Source: Plantactinospora sp039889035
GTDB taxonomy: Bacteria > Actinomycetota > Actinomycetes > Mycobacteriales > Micromonosporaceae
Assembly: GCA_039889035.1 (NCBI GenBank)
Contig: JBDQQY010000008.1
Span: 272,262-336,261, forward strand
Direction: 5' to 3'
DNA: 64,000 bases
Shown here: piece by piece, positions 36,096-44,990 of the stretch
Position numbering within the stretch: the stretch's first letter is position 1
Layout of the letters: the number at the start of each line of letters is the position of its first letter
Notes under the pieces: generated by a model
Seen by the model: the letters and a program-made list of their open reading frames with translations, nothing else
Database searches by the model: none
What the model was told of the DNA's origin: nothing
Program-made: the position numbers and the translations under genes

Positions 36096-38174
36096 CTACT
36101 CCCCGTCCCGGGTGGTGGCACCGTACCGCTCGTCGGCGCGGCTGCGGTGGGAGTCGCGGGCGGCGGCGCGGAGGAAGGCGTTGTAGCGGGCGAGGTCGTC
36201 CTGCTCTCCGGTGGCGTCGGCGCGGTCGGCGGCCCGGTCGAGCCGGGCCTGTGCACGCTGGTCGGCGCGGATCCACTGCCGGAGCAGGATGATCATGACA
36301 ATGGCGGCCGGGAGTTCACCGAAGGCCCAGGCGATACCGGCGCCGAGACGCTGGTCGGCCAGCAGGGAGGATGCCCAGTCGGGATGGACGGCGGTGTACC
36401 AGTCCGGGGCGATGACGGTGCTCGACTGCATCAGGACCAGGCCGAAGAAGCCGTGCGCCATCATGGCCGCGAAGTGGATGATCACCAGCAGGGGTGGGGC
36501 GAGTCGTGGCCGTCCCGGGTCGACGCCGATGACTACCCAGAAGAGCAGGTATCCGGCGACGACGAAGTGGGTGAGCATGGCCAGGTGGCCGAGGTGATGG
36601 CGCATCAGGGTGCCGAGCAGGTCGCTGAAGTACAGGCCGAACAGGCTGGCCGAATAGCTGCCGAGAGCGATCAGCGGATGGGTCAGCAGCCGGAACGGTC
36701 GGCTGTGGATCAGCAGTAGCAGCCATTCCCGGGCGCCGCGCATCTGCCGGTCGGTGGGCCGGCGCAGCGCCCGTAACGCCAGGGTGATCGGCGCGCCGCA
36801 GACGAGCAGGATCGGTACCGCCATCGACAGCACCATGTGCTGGACCATGTGCGCGCTGAACAGCACGTAGGCGTAGCGGGCGATGCCAAGGTTGGTGACG
36901 GCGGTGAGGAGCAGCATTCCGACCAGCCAGCTCGCGGTGCGCGATGGCGGCCAGCGGTGCCCGGCGCGGTGCAGCCGCCATACCCCGGTGAGGTAACCGG
37001 CGACCGCGAGGGCGCAGCCGGCGAGGAAGAACATGTCCGGCAGAGGGTCGCCGAGCAGCCGGGCCGGGGTGGGCGGGGCGGGTGGGGTGAAGCCGAGCAG
37101 TTCGACGAGCGGGTCCGCGTCGACCGGGTCGGTCGGGATCGGGGTAGGGCTGCGCGACAGCGCCACCGCCAGGCCGATGGTCGCGGCGAAGACCACCAGT
37201 TCCCCGGCGGCGAGCCTGACGAACGCGGCGCGTTCTCCGGCACGCAGCCCGGGGAGCGTACGGCAGCGGTGCGCCGCGCCGAGCCCGCCGAGCGCCAGCA
37301 GGGCGGCGAGTTTGCCGAGGATCAGCCAGCCGTAGCGGGACTGCCAGAGCTGGTCCCAGGCGCCGAGGCGTACCCAGGCGTTGGCCAGGCCGCTGACCGC
37401 GACGGCGACGCAGCAGGCCAGGGCGAGCCGGCTGTACCGGGCGGCGGCGTCGGCGAGTGGCCGGTGACGGCGCACCACCAGCAGCGCGGCCAGCCCTCCG
37501 ACCCAGACGGTGCCGGCGAGTATGTGCAGGGCCAGGCTGGTCACCGCGACTTGGTGGTTGCCGGCGCCGGCGGCGTGCCCGGTGAATGCGGGCGGCAGGA
37601 CCGCCACCAGGGCGAGTCCGGCGGTGGTCGCGGCGGTCGCCCGGGACACGCCGGTCCAGGCCAGTACCGCGACCAGCCCGGCCAGCCCGGCTTGGAGCAG
37701 CAGGGCCTGTCCCTGGGAGATCGAGGTGGCGAAGCTGACCACGGTCGCGGCACCGAGTTGCGATGGCGGGGCTCCGAGCAGGTCCGAGACGGTCAGCACG
37801 ATCAGGACGAGGGCGGTCGTCGCCCAGCCGGCGGCCAGCGCGGTGACCCGGCGCAGCAGCAGGTATCCGGGCGCGGAGACGCTGGGGCCGTCGCCCGGCA
37901 GCAGGAACGCGGCGGTTACCGCCAGCCCCACGGTGAGGGTGGCCAGCGCGTCGCCCAACAGCCGGACCATCGGCAGGGCGTAGCTGGTGACCGGGCCCGG
38001 GTCGGGCAGGCCGGTGATCGTGGTGGCGTTGAGACCGTCTCCGGCGGCGAGCGCGAGTAGGAGCACGCCGAGCCCGGCCAGCCCGGCACCGGCGGGCAGC
38101 CAGTAGTGTCTGCGGGCCGGGCGGGAGACCGGCGCGGCGGGAGTGGTCGTGCCCTGCCGCGATCCGGTACTCAC
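36096..38174 (-). CDS. CopD-CtaG fusion membrane protein
   Basis: The 692-residue integral membrane protein has a CopD-like copper-uptake domain in the first half (about 30-330: YALPMVRLLGDALATLTVGL, then LALHILAGTVWVGGLAALLV). This is followed by a CtaG_Cox11-like cytochrome c oxidase assembly domain (about 370-640: MVQHMVLSMAVPILLVCGAP, HHLGHLAMLTHFVVAGYLLF). Paired His in the helices are candidate copper ligands. The fusion is the common actinobacterial form. The GTG start overlaps the CopC stop (GTGA). Last gene of the copper operon; it probably delivers copper to the aa3 oxidase. Confidence 0.86.
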   Translation of the reverse strand: MSTGSRQGTTTPAAPVSRPARRHYWLPAGAGLAGLGVLLLALAAGDGLNATTITGLPDPGPVTSYALPMVRLLGDALATLTVGLAVTAAFLLPGDGPSVSAPGYLLLRRVTALAAGWATTALVLIVLTVSDLLGAPPSQLGAATVVSFATSISQGQALLLQAGLAGLVAVLAWTGVSRATAATTAGLALVAVLPPAFTGHAAGAGNHQVAVTSLALHILAGTVWVGGLAALLVVRRHRPLADAAARYSRLALACCVAVAVSGLANAWVRLGAWDQLWQSRYGWLILGKLAALLALGGLGAAHRCRTLPGLRAGERAAFVRLAAGELVVFAATIGLAVALSRSPTPIPTDPVDADPLVELLGFTPPAPPTPARLLGDPLPDMFFLAGCALAVAGYLTGVWRLHRAGHRWPPSRTASWLVGMLLLTAVTNLGIARYAYVLFSAHMVQHMVLSMAVPILLVCGAPITLALRALRRPTDRQMRGAREWLLLLIHSRPFRLLTHPLIALGSYSASLFGLYFSDLLGTLMRHHLGHLAMLTHFVVAGYLLFWVVIGVDPGRPRLAPPLLVIIHFAAMMAHGFFGLVLMQSSTVIAPDWYTAVHPDWASSLLADQRLGAGIAWAFGELPAAIVMIILLRQWIRADQRAQARLDRAADRADATGEQDDLARYNAFLRAAARDSHRSRADERYGATTRDGE

Positions 38175-38800
38175 CGCGTCGGGATCCGGTGCCGTCGGCG
38201 TACCAGGACGAACCCGGCGCCGACCAGCGCGACGCCGAGTCCGGCCGCACCGGTCCTCCACAGCCCGGCTCCGGCGCCGGTATCCGCAGCCGGCACTCTG
38301 GCGGCCGGCGACCCGGACGGGCCGTCGGCGGTTGCCGGTGAGGCGGCCGGGGCGCCGGTCGGCTCCAGTGCCGGGGCCAGCGCGACGGTGAACCGGAACT
38401 GTCCCTGAATCGGGTGCCCGTCGGCGGAGACCACCCGGTACGCGACCCGGTAGCTTCCGGACCGTACCGGCTCGACGGGCAGGTGTACCCGCTTGTCGGC
38501 CGCCCGTGGCTGGCCGGCACCGTGCCGGACCCCGTCCGGACCGGTCACCACCACGGTGCTGAAGTTGCCCCGGACCAGCTCGTTGAAGGTGAGCGTGATC
38601 TCGTCGAGTGGTGTGGTCACGGTCGAGTCGGCCCGGGGGTCGCTGGCCAGCAGTTGGGCGTGCGCGGCCGCCGGACGGGCTCCCAGCAGCCCGCCCGCGA
38701 CGGCACCGGTGACCGCGAGTACGGCCAGCGCCACCAGCCTTCGCCCGACGCCTCGGATCGGCCGTCCTTCCTCGTCGTTGCTCGGCATCTCGCCGGTCAC
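38171..38800 (-). CDS. copC: CopC-domain copper-binding protein
   Basis: The 209-residue exported protein has a signal peptide (VALAVLAVTGAVAGGLLGAR, then PAAAHAQLL), leaving a mature N-terminus at AHAQ whose His is the usual first copper ligand. The CopC beta-barrel follows with AYRVVSADGHPIQGQFRFTV (Asp and His ligands). A Pro/Ala-rich linker and a C-terminal membrane helix (GAAGLGVALVGAGFVLV) anchor it. ATG overlaps the peroxidase stop (38797-38800). Confidence 0.9.
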   Translation of the reverse strand: MTGEMPSNDEEGRPIRGVGRRLVALAVLAVTGAVAGGLLGARPAAAHAQLLASDPRADSTVTTPLDEITLTFNELVRGNFSTVVVTGPDGVRHGAGQPRAADKRVHLPVEPVRSGSYRVAYRVVSADGHPIQGQFRFTVALAPALEPTGAPAASPATADGPSGSPAARVPAADTGAGAGLWRTGAAGLGVALVGAGFVLVRRRHRIPTR

Positions 38801-40041
38801 CCCAGCACCCGTTCGCCGATCCAGCCCCCGGGCTCGCAGCCAGAGGGAATCGCGAAGACCGCGGAGCCGATCGGGGTGATCCAGTCGTTGAGCAGGTCCC
38901 GCTCGGCGAGCCGGCGCTGGATCGGCAGGTACTGCCGCTCGATGTCGGCCTGGTAGGCGGCGAAGATCAGGCCGCTGTCCGCCCGTCCGGCGGCGTCCGG
39001 CACCCCGTCGTAGTTGTACGGCCGGCGCAGGATCTTGAGCCGGTCGTCCATCACCCGGGCTCGGGTCACGTGCGCGAAGTCCGGCATGACCGGCAGCCCT
39101 GCCTCGTTCAGGGCGGAGAAGTCGGGCTCGTCCTGCTCATGCCGGCCGCTCAGCGGCGCGCCGGTGTCCAGGCGCCGGCCGACCGCGAGTTCCTTGTCGG
39201 CCCGGCCGAGCTTGTCCCAGGTCTCCAACTCGGCCCGGATCCGCCGCAGCACCAGGGTGCTGCCGTCGCGCAGCCAGTCCGGGCCGTCGCCGCCCCAGAC
39301 CGACTGCTCGAACGCGACACTGCCGGGACGCGGATTGGCAGTCCCGTCGAGCTGGCCCATGACGTTGCGCTGGGTGTGCCCGTCGGCCTGCGCACCGCGA
39401 CTGCGCCGGAAGCCGCGCTGCACCCAGCGGACGGCGGCGAACGGCCGGGCGTCCTTGACCAGCATCCGCTGCGCGTGCGTGACCGTCAGCGGGTCGTCGG
39501 CGCAGATCTGCACCAGCAGGTCACCACCGGACCAGGCCGGTTGCAGCCGGTCGATCTCGAAGACGGGCAGTTCGGCGACGGACGGCGGCCGACGGTCCTC
39601 CCGGCCGGCCGCCGCGTACAGGCCGGGGCCGAACCCGAAGGTGATGGTGAGCCGGGCCGGCAGTACGGCGAGTTCCGGTTCGGTGTCGGCCAGCGGCGCC
39701 CCGCCCTGGGTCAGCCGGGCGGCGTCGTCGGTGAGCAGCCGCATCAGCCGGCCCAGCGCCGCCCGGTCGACTCCCCGGTGCAGGGTGAAGGCGACGAAGG
39801 ACGCGTGCGCCTGCGGGTCGGTGGCGATACCGGCCTGCCGGGCGCCGTGGAACGGCTCGACATCCGTACCGACGGCGGTGGCGGCACCCGGGTCGAGCGG
39901 TACCGGTGCCGGTGTCTGCCGGCCGGCGGCGGTCGCGGCGACGCCCGCCGCCGCCCCGGCGACCGCGCCACCGACTCCCAGGGCACCGCCGGTGAGCAGG
40001 CGCCGCCGGCTCACCGTGCGGGTCTGCGCGGGCTCGGTCAC
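38797..40041 (-). CDS. Dyp-type heme peroxidase, Tat-exported
   Basis: The 414-residue protein starts with a twin-arginine signal (VSRRRLLTGGALGVGGAVAG). The peroxidase has the GxxDG distal motif as MGQLDGT (near 229) and the proximal heme His in FAHVTRARV (near 322). The layout matches the EfeB/DyP-A class, which are exported folded. It lies between PCuAC and CopC, an arrangement often seen in actinobacterial copper clusters. It may protect against radicals or oxidise copper-bound substrates. Four-base overlaps on both sides show tight coupling. Confidence 0.9.
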   Translation of the reverse strand: MTEPAQTRTVSRRRLLTGGALGVGGAVAGAAAGVAATAAGRQTPAPVPLDPGAATAVGTDVEPFHGARQAGIATDPQAHASFVAFTLHRGVDRAALGRLMRLLTDDAARLTQGGAPLADTEPELAVLPARLTITFGFGPGLYAAAGREDRRPPSVAELPVFEIDRLQPAWSGGDLLVQICADDPLTVTHAQRMLVKDARPFAAVRWVQRGFRRSRGAQADGHTQRNVMGQLDGTANPRPGSVAFEQSVWGGDGPDWLRDGSTLVLRRIRAELETWDKLGRADKELAVGRRLDTGAPLSGRHEQDEPDFSALNEAGLPVMPDFAHVTRARVMDDRLKILRRPYNYDGVPDAAGRADSGLIFAAYQADIERQYLPIQRRLAERDLLNDWITPIGSAVFAIPSGCEPGGWIGERVLG

Positions 40042-40625
40042 GGCGTCGGGCTCATCGTCATCTGCTGGCCGGGGGTCATCGGCATGCCCGAACTCGGGTC
40101 GTAGCTCTCCTCGGCACCGGTGAACGGCTTCGCCACCGCGGTGAACCCGGTGGTCTTCCCGTCGGCGAAGGTAAGGGTGAAGGTCAGCTCGTCACCGGCC
40201 CGGACCGGCTTGCTCAGGTCCATCAGCATCAGATGGTCGCCGCCGGGCTCCAGCACGTGACTGCCGCCGGCCTTGATCGTGATCCCGCCGGTCTTCGGCC
40301 GCATCACCATCTTGCCGTCTTTCATCGTCATCTCGTGCAGTTCCATCGGTGACACACTGGTGCTCACACCGGTGATGGTGACATCGCTGGGGGTGTTGTT
40401 GACCAGGGTCCCGAAGGCCGCCGTCATACCCTTGTCTGCCGCCTTGACCCACGGGTCCCGCACCATGAACACGGCGCTGCCGGTGGTCGCCGACGGGGCC
40501 GGGCTGGGCGCGGCCCCCGGTGTGTCGGCGGTTCCGCCGCAGCCCGTCGCGGCGAGCACCGCCACCACGCTGACAGCGAACCTGGCCGCCCCGCGGCGTA
40601 CGCCGGGTGATACCGACCTGCGCAT
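40038..40625 (-). CDS. PCu(A)C-type periplasmic copper chaperone lipoprotein
   Basis: The 195-residue protein has a lipoprotein signal (VVAVLAATGCGG; Cys near 29) and a PCuAC domain with the HxM-type cluster: SPMELHEMTMKDGKMVMRP followed by GGDHLMLMDL, the Met/His ligands that hold Cu(I). The C-terminal tail is also Met-rich (SGMPMTPGQQMTMSP). Such chaperones hand copper to the CuA/CuB centres of cytochrome oxidase. GGAGGAAATCCAG gives a good ribosome site. First gene of the four-gene copper operon; its TGA overlaps the peroxidase ATG. Confidence 0.9.
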   Translation of the reverse strand: MRRSVSPGVRRGAARFAVSVVAVLAATGCGGTADTPGAAPSPAPSATTGSAVFMVRDPWVKAADKGMTAAFGTLVNNTPSDVTITGVSTSVSPMELHEMTMKDGKMVMRPKTGGITIKAGGSHVLEPGGDHLMLMDLSKPVRAGDELTFTLTFADGKTTGFTAVAKPFTGAEESYDPSSGMPMTPGQQMTMSPTP

Positions 40626-40958
40626 CTGGATTTCCTCCGGTTCTCGCTTCTCGTTCTACTACTGGTCGTCGTGGATCGGTGGTTGGTTCCAGCCCGTTGA
40701 TCCGCTTCGGCGGGGCCGGTCAGGGCCCGGGCCGGGAACCCGGGCGGGGTCGGCGGTGCGGACCCTGCCGTCCGGCTCCCGGTGGCGGACAGGGCGACCG
40801 GCGCGAGAGCGCTGAGAGGGGAACCGGACCGCCACCGGTGGTGGCGGGCCACCTTCGACCCCGAGCCACCACCAATGCCGCGCCCGCGGCTGATCTCCGG
40901 CCCCACCGGCCGACCGGAACCGAACTGCCCGGCCCGACGAACGCCGGGGCGCCTGACG
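40626..40958. other. Intergenic region between sigC-like gene and copper operon
   Basis: This 333-base stretch holds no supported gene. A GGAACC word on the minus strand (40690-40685) resembles the -35 element of many ECF promoters and lies about 60 bases before the PCuAC start. No convincing -10 partner was identified. Confidence 0.3.
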
Positions 40959-41528
40959 TCAGACAGCTCGTAGTCTGTGGGGCGGCTCGGCCATCGCGGC
41001 GATCAGGTCCTCCCGGGCGCGGGCGACCCGGGACCGGATCGTGCCCACCGGGCAGTCACACACCCGCGCGGCCTCCTCGTAGGAGAGCCCGAGAACCTGG
41101 GTGGCCACGAATGCCTCCCGCCGCTCCGCCGACAGACCATCCAGCAGATGGCGCAACACCACGCCTTCCTCGAACCGCCCAGCCCCACCAGCCCGGCCGG
41201 TATCGGCGGCCTTCTGCCAGTCGCCGCCTGCGACCAGCCGGGGCCGGGCCGCCGCGGCGCGGACCTGGTCGACCACGACCCGGCGGGCGATCGTGAACAG
41301 CCAGGTGGCGGCCGACGAGCGGCCGGCGAACGTCGGCAGGCTGCGCAGTGCCCGCAGGTAGGTCTCCTGGGTCAGGTCGTCGGCCTCGGCGGGGCTGGCC
41401 AGGTGGGCCAGGAACCGCCACACATCCCGTTGGGTCGCGGCCACGAACGCCGCAGCCGCCTCCCGGTCGCCCCGGCCCGCGGCCAGCGCCAACTCCGTGA
41501 CGGTCGCCTCGCCGTTCATGCCGGTCAT
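40959..41528 (-). CDS. sigC: SigC-like ECF sigma factor
   Basis: The 189-residue sigma-70 family factor has region 2 (VWRFLAHLASPAEADDLTQE, then TYLRALRSLPTFAGRSSAAT) and region 4 (LDGLSAERREAFVATQVLGL, then CDCPVGTIRSRVARARE). Domain order and the QETYLRA and CDCPVGTIRSRVARAR blocks match mycobacterial SigC, which lacks an adjacent anti-sigma factor, as here. ATG 41528 overlaps the stop of a preceding 82-codon frame (ATGA). It sits directly upstream of the copper operon, so control of that operon is likely. In Mycobacterium, SigC has been tied to copper acquisition. Confidence 0.85.
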   Translation of the reverse strand: MTGMNGEATVTELALAAGRGDREAAAAFVAATQRDVWRFLAHLASPAEADDLTQETYLRALRSLPTFAGRSSAATWLFTIARRVVVDQVRAAAARPRLVAGGDWQKAADTGRAGGAGRFEEGVVLRHLLDGLSAERREAFVATQVLGLSYEEAARVCDCPVGTIRSRVARAREDLIAAMAEPPHRLRAV

Positions 41529-41773
41529 CGTGCCGCGACCCTCATCCCGCGCAGGCACACGGGCGACGCGGCACCCGATGGATCGAAACTGCCACCTGTT
41601 CCCTCACTCCCGCGGCCACGACACCCGGTCTGCGTCGTCGTCCTGCGCCGGTGGGACTCCGCGGACGGCCCGGGCACCGGGACCCTCTGGAACTCCGCGT
41701 TGGCCGCCCCGCTGTAGAGGCGGTACCGCGACAGATCCGGCCAGTACCTCGGGTGATGAGTCCGGCCGGCCAT
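41525..41773 (-). CDS. Candidate 82-residue small protein bridging PepSY and sigC genes
   Basis: The frame begins with ATG overlapping the PepSY stop (TGATG) and ends with TGA overlapping the sigC ATG (ATGA), which is the layout of a translationally coupled operon gene. The first 50 codons have GC-biased third positions; the last 30 are weaker. The peptide (MAGRTHHPRYWPDLSRYRLY at the start, Pro/Ser-rich and basic later) matches no family I know. It might be a small regulator of the sigma factor, an uncharacterised peptide, or a coincidental open leader. Confidence 0.4.
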   Translation of the reverse strand: MAGRTHHPRYWPDLSRYRLYSGAANAEFQRVPVPGPSAESHRRRTTTQTGCRGRGSEGTGGSFDPSGAASPVCLRGMRVAAR

Positions 41774-43260
41774 CAGCTCCGGACGGGTGCGGGCGATGTC
41801 GGTATCGCTCGCCGTGCCCGCCTGCGTTGGACCACGCCGAGGACCAGGTCGACGACGAGGAACGCGCCGAGGGTGACACCGAGCGTCGGCAACGCCCCGC
41901 CCACCGCGACCGCGATCAGAAGCACGACGATCACCGCCAGCGGATGCATCTGCCGCCACGCGGCACGACCGGGCGGGGCGCCCAGGGGCGCGCGCCGGTC
42001 GGCACGGGTGGGGCGGCGCTGCCACCACATCCGGTATCCCCACACGATCACGCAGAGCAGCCCGACGGCGAGCGCGGCGAGCAGGATCTGGTTGACGATC
42101 CCGAACAGGAAACCCATGTGGAACGCGACGCCCAGCTTGGAGAGCTGCGCCAGCAGCGGCCAGTCGGCAAAATCGGAGTGCGCCACGACGCTGCCGGTGG
42201 CCGGGTCGACGGCAACGCGGTCCCAGCCGTACGGCCAGGAGGGGTCGTCCTGCGCCACCACCCACGCCGTACCCGGCCCGGCGGGCGGCGAGATGATCAC
42301 CTTCCCGTCCACGCCGGCCTCGCGGGCGATCAGCGCGGCCCTGTCGACATCGGTCGGGTCGAAACCCCCGGTCGTCGTGCCGCCTCCGTGGTGCCCGTCG
42401 CTGTCGGCGCCATGGGCTGGGGCGGCGCCGGGCAGAGCGGTCTCCAGGGTGGGGCTGTGCGCGTTGAACTCGTTCTGGACGATGTCGAAATTCCCGCCGG
42501 CATAGCGTGACCAGGTCAACCCGGTCGCGGACAGCGCGAGCAGGCCGATCGCGAGCCACACCCCGGTGGCCGCGTGCCAGCTTCGGGTACGGCGCACGCC
42601 CACGTTCGCGGCGAGGTCGGGCAGGACGGTGCGGCGCAGCCTGCGTGGGCCGGTCCACTGGCGGCGCAGCCACAGGAAGAGGCCGCCGAGCACGACCACC
42701 CACAGCCAGCTCGCCGCCAGCTCGGAGTAGTGCCGCCCCAGCACACCCAGGTGCAGGTTGCGGTGCAGGTCGTCCAGCCAGGTCATCAGCGGCGTCTCCC
42801 CGAACCACGTGGTCAGGGTGCCGCGCACCTCGTTCGTGTACGGGTCCACATACACCGTGTGCTGCTTCTCCCCCAGGTGCGGCAGGTTGAACACCACCTT
42901 CGTGGTGTCGGTCGCCGCCACCGGCGGGAGCACCGACGCCAGGTCACCGTCCGGGTGGGCGGCGCGGGCGGCGACTACCTGCTCGGCCAGCGGGCGGGCG
43001 GGGGTGGCGCCTGCGTCGACGTGCAGCTCGTGTCCGTAGACCAGGCTGTCCAACTGTGGGGTGAACACGAACGCCAGACCGGTCAGCGCGGCCACGACCA
43101 GGAACGGCGCGATCAGGACTCCGGCGTAGAAGTGCAGCCGCAGCACCAGCGGTCCGATCGACCGCCGGCGCGCGGCCGGTGCCCCCGGCGGCGCGCTGGC
43201 GGCGGCGCGCGGTGCGATCGGGGTTTCCGGCTCCGATGACGGTGTCGCGGTAGTCGACAC
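41773..43260 (-). CDS. PepSY-associated membrane protein
   Basis: The 495-residue protein is of the PepSY_TM type: a first helix in VLRLHFYAGVLIAPFLVVAA, then LAFVFTPQLDSLVYG, and HRNLHLGVLGRHYSELAASW with paired His. A long outer loop with two PepSY-like modules carries a His-rich patch (HGADSDGHHGGG). Three to four helices follow. Related proteins are tied to iron/copper reduction or uptake. The GTG at 43260 has GGAGG six bases upstream; the TTG at 43272 has none. The His-rich loop and neighbours suggest copper. It is 22 bases downstream of the DJ-1 gene. Confidence 0.83.
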   Translation of the reverse strand: MSTTATPSSEPETPIAPRAAASAPPGAPAARRRSIGPLVLRLHFYAGVLIAPFLVVAALTGLAFVFTPQLDSLVYGHELHVDAGATPARPLAEQVVAARAAHPDGDLASVLPPVAATDTTKVVFNLPHLGEKQHTVYVDPYTNEVRGTLTTWFGETPLMTWLDDLHRNLHLGVLGRHYSELAASWLWVVVLGGLFLWLRRQWTGPRRLRRTVLPDLAANVGVRRTRSWHAATGVWLAIGLLALSATGLTWSRYAGGNFDIVQNEFNAHSPTLETALPGAAPAHGADSDGHHGGGTTTGGFDPTDVDRAALIAREAGVDGKVIISPPAGPGTAWVVAQDDPSWPYGWDRVAVDPATGSVVAHSDFADWPLLAQLSKLGVAFHMGFLFGIVNQILLAALAVGLLCVIVWGYRMWWQRRPTRADRRAPLGAPPGRAAWRQMHPLAVIVVLLIAVAVGGALPTLGVTLGAFLVVDLVLGVVQRRRARRAIPTSPAPVRS

Positions 43261-43282
43261 GAGGGCCTCCAAGGGGTGGCGG

Positions 43283-43978
43283 TCAGGGGGTCCAGACGGT
43301 GCCGCGGGCTTCGTACTCCAGTACGCCCTCGGCGCGGGTGGCCACGTCGGCGCTCACCTCTCGCCGCACGAGGTGCAGGGCAAGCTCCAGGCCGGACGTG
43401 ATGCCCGCGGCCGTGACCAGGTCGCCGTCGTCGACGACCCGAGCGTTCTTCACCAGCCCGCCGCGCGCGGCCAGCTCGGCCTTCGCGCCGCCGTGGGTGG
43501 TACACGGCCGGCCGGCGGTGAGGCCCGCGGCGGCAAGGATGATCGCGCCGGTGCACAGCGACCCGATCGTCAGCCCCGGACGGCGGGCGGCGGCCAGCCT
43601 GCGCGGCAGGTCACCCTTGTCGATCTCGGGCCAGATACCCGGTTCCTCCGGCCGCCCGAAACCACCGCCGGGCACCACGATCAGGTCAGCCGCCCCGGGG
43701 GACCAGCCCCGCTCCACCGCCACCCTCGTGCCGAACGCCGCCGTCACGGTGCGCGGCCGCCCGCCGGTCACGTAGCAGACCTGGATCCCGCCACCGGACA
43801 GGCGACCGGCCAACGAGAAGACCTCGTACGGTCCGGCGAAGTCCTGCTCCTCCACGCCGTCGAACATCACGATCTGCACCCGCAACGGCCCCGACGCCCG
43901 GGCCACCCCTGGGCCGGCGGCCATCCCCGCGCCAGTCGCCACCGCACCGACCCCGACCATGAAACGTCTGCGTTCCAC
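43283..43978 (-). CDS. DJ-1/PfpI family protein with Tat-like signal
   Basis: The 231-residue protein starts VERRRFMVGVGAVATGAGMA, a twin-arginine-like leader. The class-I glutamine-amidotransferase-like fold has the nucleophile elbow GSLCTGAIILAAAGLTAGRP (Cys near residue 137) and VVPGGGFGRPE upstream. It resembles the isonitrile hydratase/ThiJ branch. Export is unusual for this family. Putative isonitrile hydratase or peptidase-like activity is not proven. The GTG at 43978 has a GGAGAGGG site. It opens the minus-strand copper/redox cluster. Confidence 0.78.
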   Translation of the reverse strand: MERRRFMVGVGAVATGAGMAAGPGVARASGPLRVQIVMFDGVEEQDFAGPYEVFSLAGRLSGGGIQVCYVTGGRPRTVTAAFGTRVAVERGWSPGAADLIVVPGGGFGRPEEPGIWPEIDKGDLPRRLAAARRPGLTIGSLCTGAIILAAAGLTAGRPCTTHGGAKAELAARGGLVKNARVVDDGDLVTAAGITSGLELALHLVRREVSADVATRAEGVLEYEARGTVWTP

Positions 43979-44525
43979 CCGCCCACCCTCTCCAACCGTC
44001 ACGATGTGCCAGGGAGATAGTCGGCGGAAACACCAGTCTGGTTCCCCGCATACCATTGAGGATTGTCAACGTGAAGCGAGGTGGCTACTTGGACGTCGGT
44101 CGTGCAGACGGCGGGCGTGTCCGGAACCTCTCGGGCCCGCGACTCAGGCTCCGTCCCGATGAGCGGGTGGGTCCCGCCTGGTGGGCGGCGCGACGAGCAG
44201 GCAGGCCGGCGGTCGCCGTAGGAACACGTCCGTCCTGGTACCGCTTCGAGCCGTCCGCTCCCGATCGAACCGTCCTACCGGGAGCCTCGGCTCAGGTCCA
44301 CGCCGTCCTCCCGCCTCGGGCCAACACTGCTGTCACGAGACCGACGCATACCCGCAGACGGATCGCCACATCGGAAACATAGTTTGGCCGGTACGACGAG
44401 GCCGGCCGATCCCCCACCCGCACTGCCACCGCGGTCCCCGCCCACTACTGTCGCGCGCCGAGCGGAAACCTACCCGGCGTGATCGCCACCGGGGCGTACG
44501 GCCTCCCGATCTGTACGGAGGAACG
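43979..44525. other. Intergenic region, no supported gene
   Basis: There are 547 bases between the divergent DJ-1 and STAS genes. A few short open frames occur but none shows a start, ribosome site or consistent third-position bias. A GGAGGAACG site at 44517-44525 serves the STAS gene. Nothing else is recognised. Confidence 0.4.
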
Positions 44526-44867
44526 ATGACGCTCATCATCGCGACCCAGCGCCTGCCCGATGCCGCGATCGCTATCCGGCCCGACGGCGCCATCACCTCG
44601 GAAAACGCGTTCAAACTGCAGGACCGGGTCACCGCGGTGCTGGCCGCCACGAAGCCCGACAGGATCTTCGTCGACCTCCGTGCCGTACCGGCGATCGACG
44701 ACGCGGGGATGGACGCCTTGATGTCAGGCGGCAGCACCGCCGCCGCGTGTAACTGCAGCCTCGTGGTGGTCGACCCCCAACCTGGTGTCTACGAACAGCT
44801 TCACACCCGCGGCCTCACCGATATGTTGGCCCGGCCGACACGGCGCCAGGCCAACGGCGGCGCCTGA
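44526..44867 (+). CDS. STAS-domain anti-anti-sigma-like protein
   Basis: The 113-residue cytosolic protein has a STAS fold: AIAIRPDGAITSENAFKLQD, RIFVDLRAVPAIDDAGMDAL (the AIDDAGMD segment occupies the phospho-Ser/Thr switch position; here a Ser in LMSGGST follows) and CSLVVVDPQPGVYEQL. Partner is normally an anti-sigma kinase; none lies nearby. It may control a general stress sigma factor encoded elsewhere. Lone gene on the plus strand. Confidence 0.72.
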   Translation: MTLIIATQRLPDAAIAIRPDGAITSENAFKLQDRVTAVLAATKPDRIFVDLRAVPAIDDAGMDALMSGGSTAAACNCSLVVVDPQPGVYEQLHTRGLTDMLARPTRRQANGGA

Positions 44868-44990
44868 CACCGTGCGGGGCATCGCTCCCCAGCGTTGGAT
44901 GGCGGCATCGTTGGTCCACTCGGTCACGATCTACGGCTCCGATCCTCGTGTCGATGGCTCGCGCGGTCGGCGGTAGATGTTCGCGTCTGA

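Noticed and set aside
44056..44382. Open frame between the DJ-1 and STAS genes
   Set aside because: No ribosome site, basic low-complexity translation, and no third-position bias consistent with neighbours.
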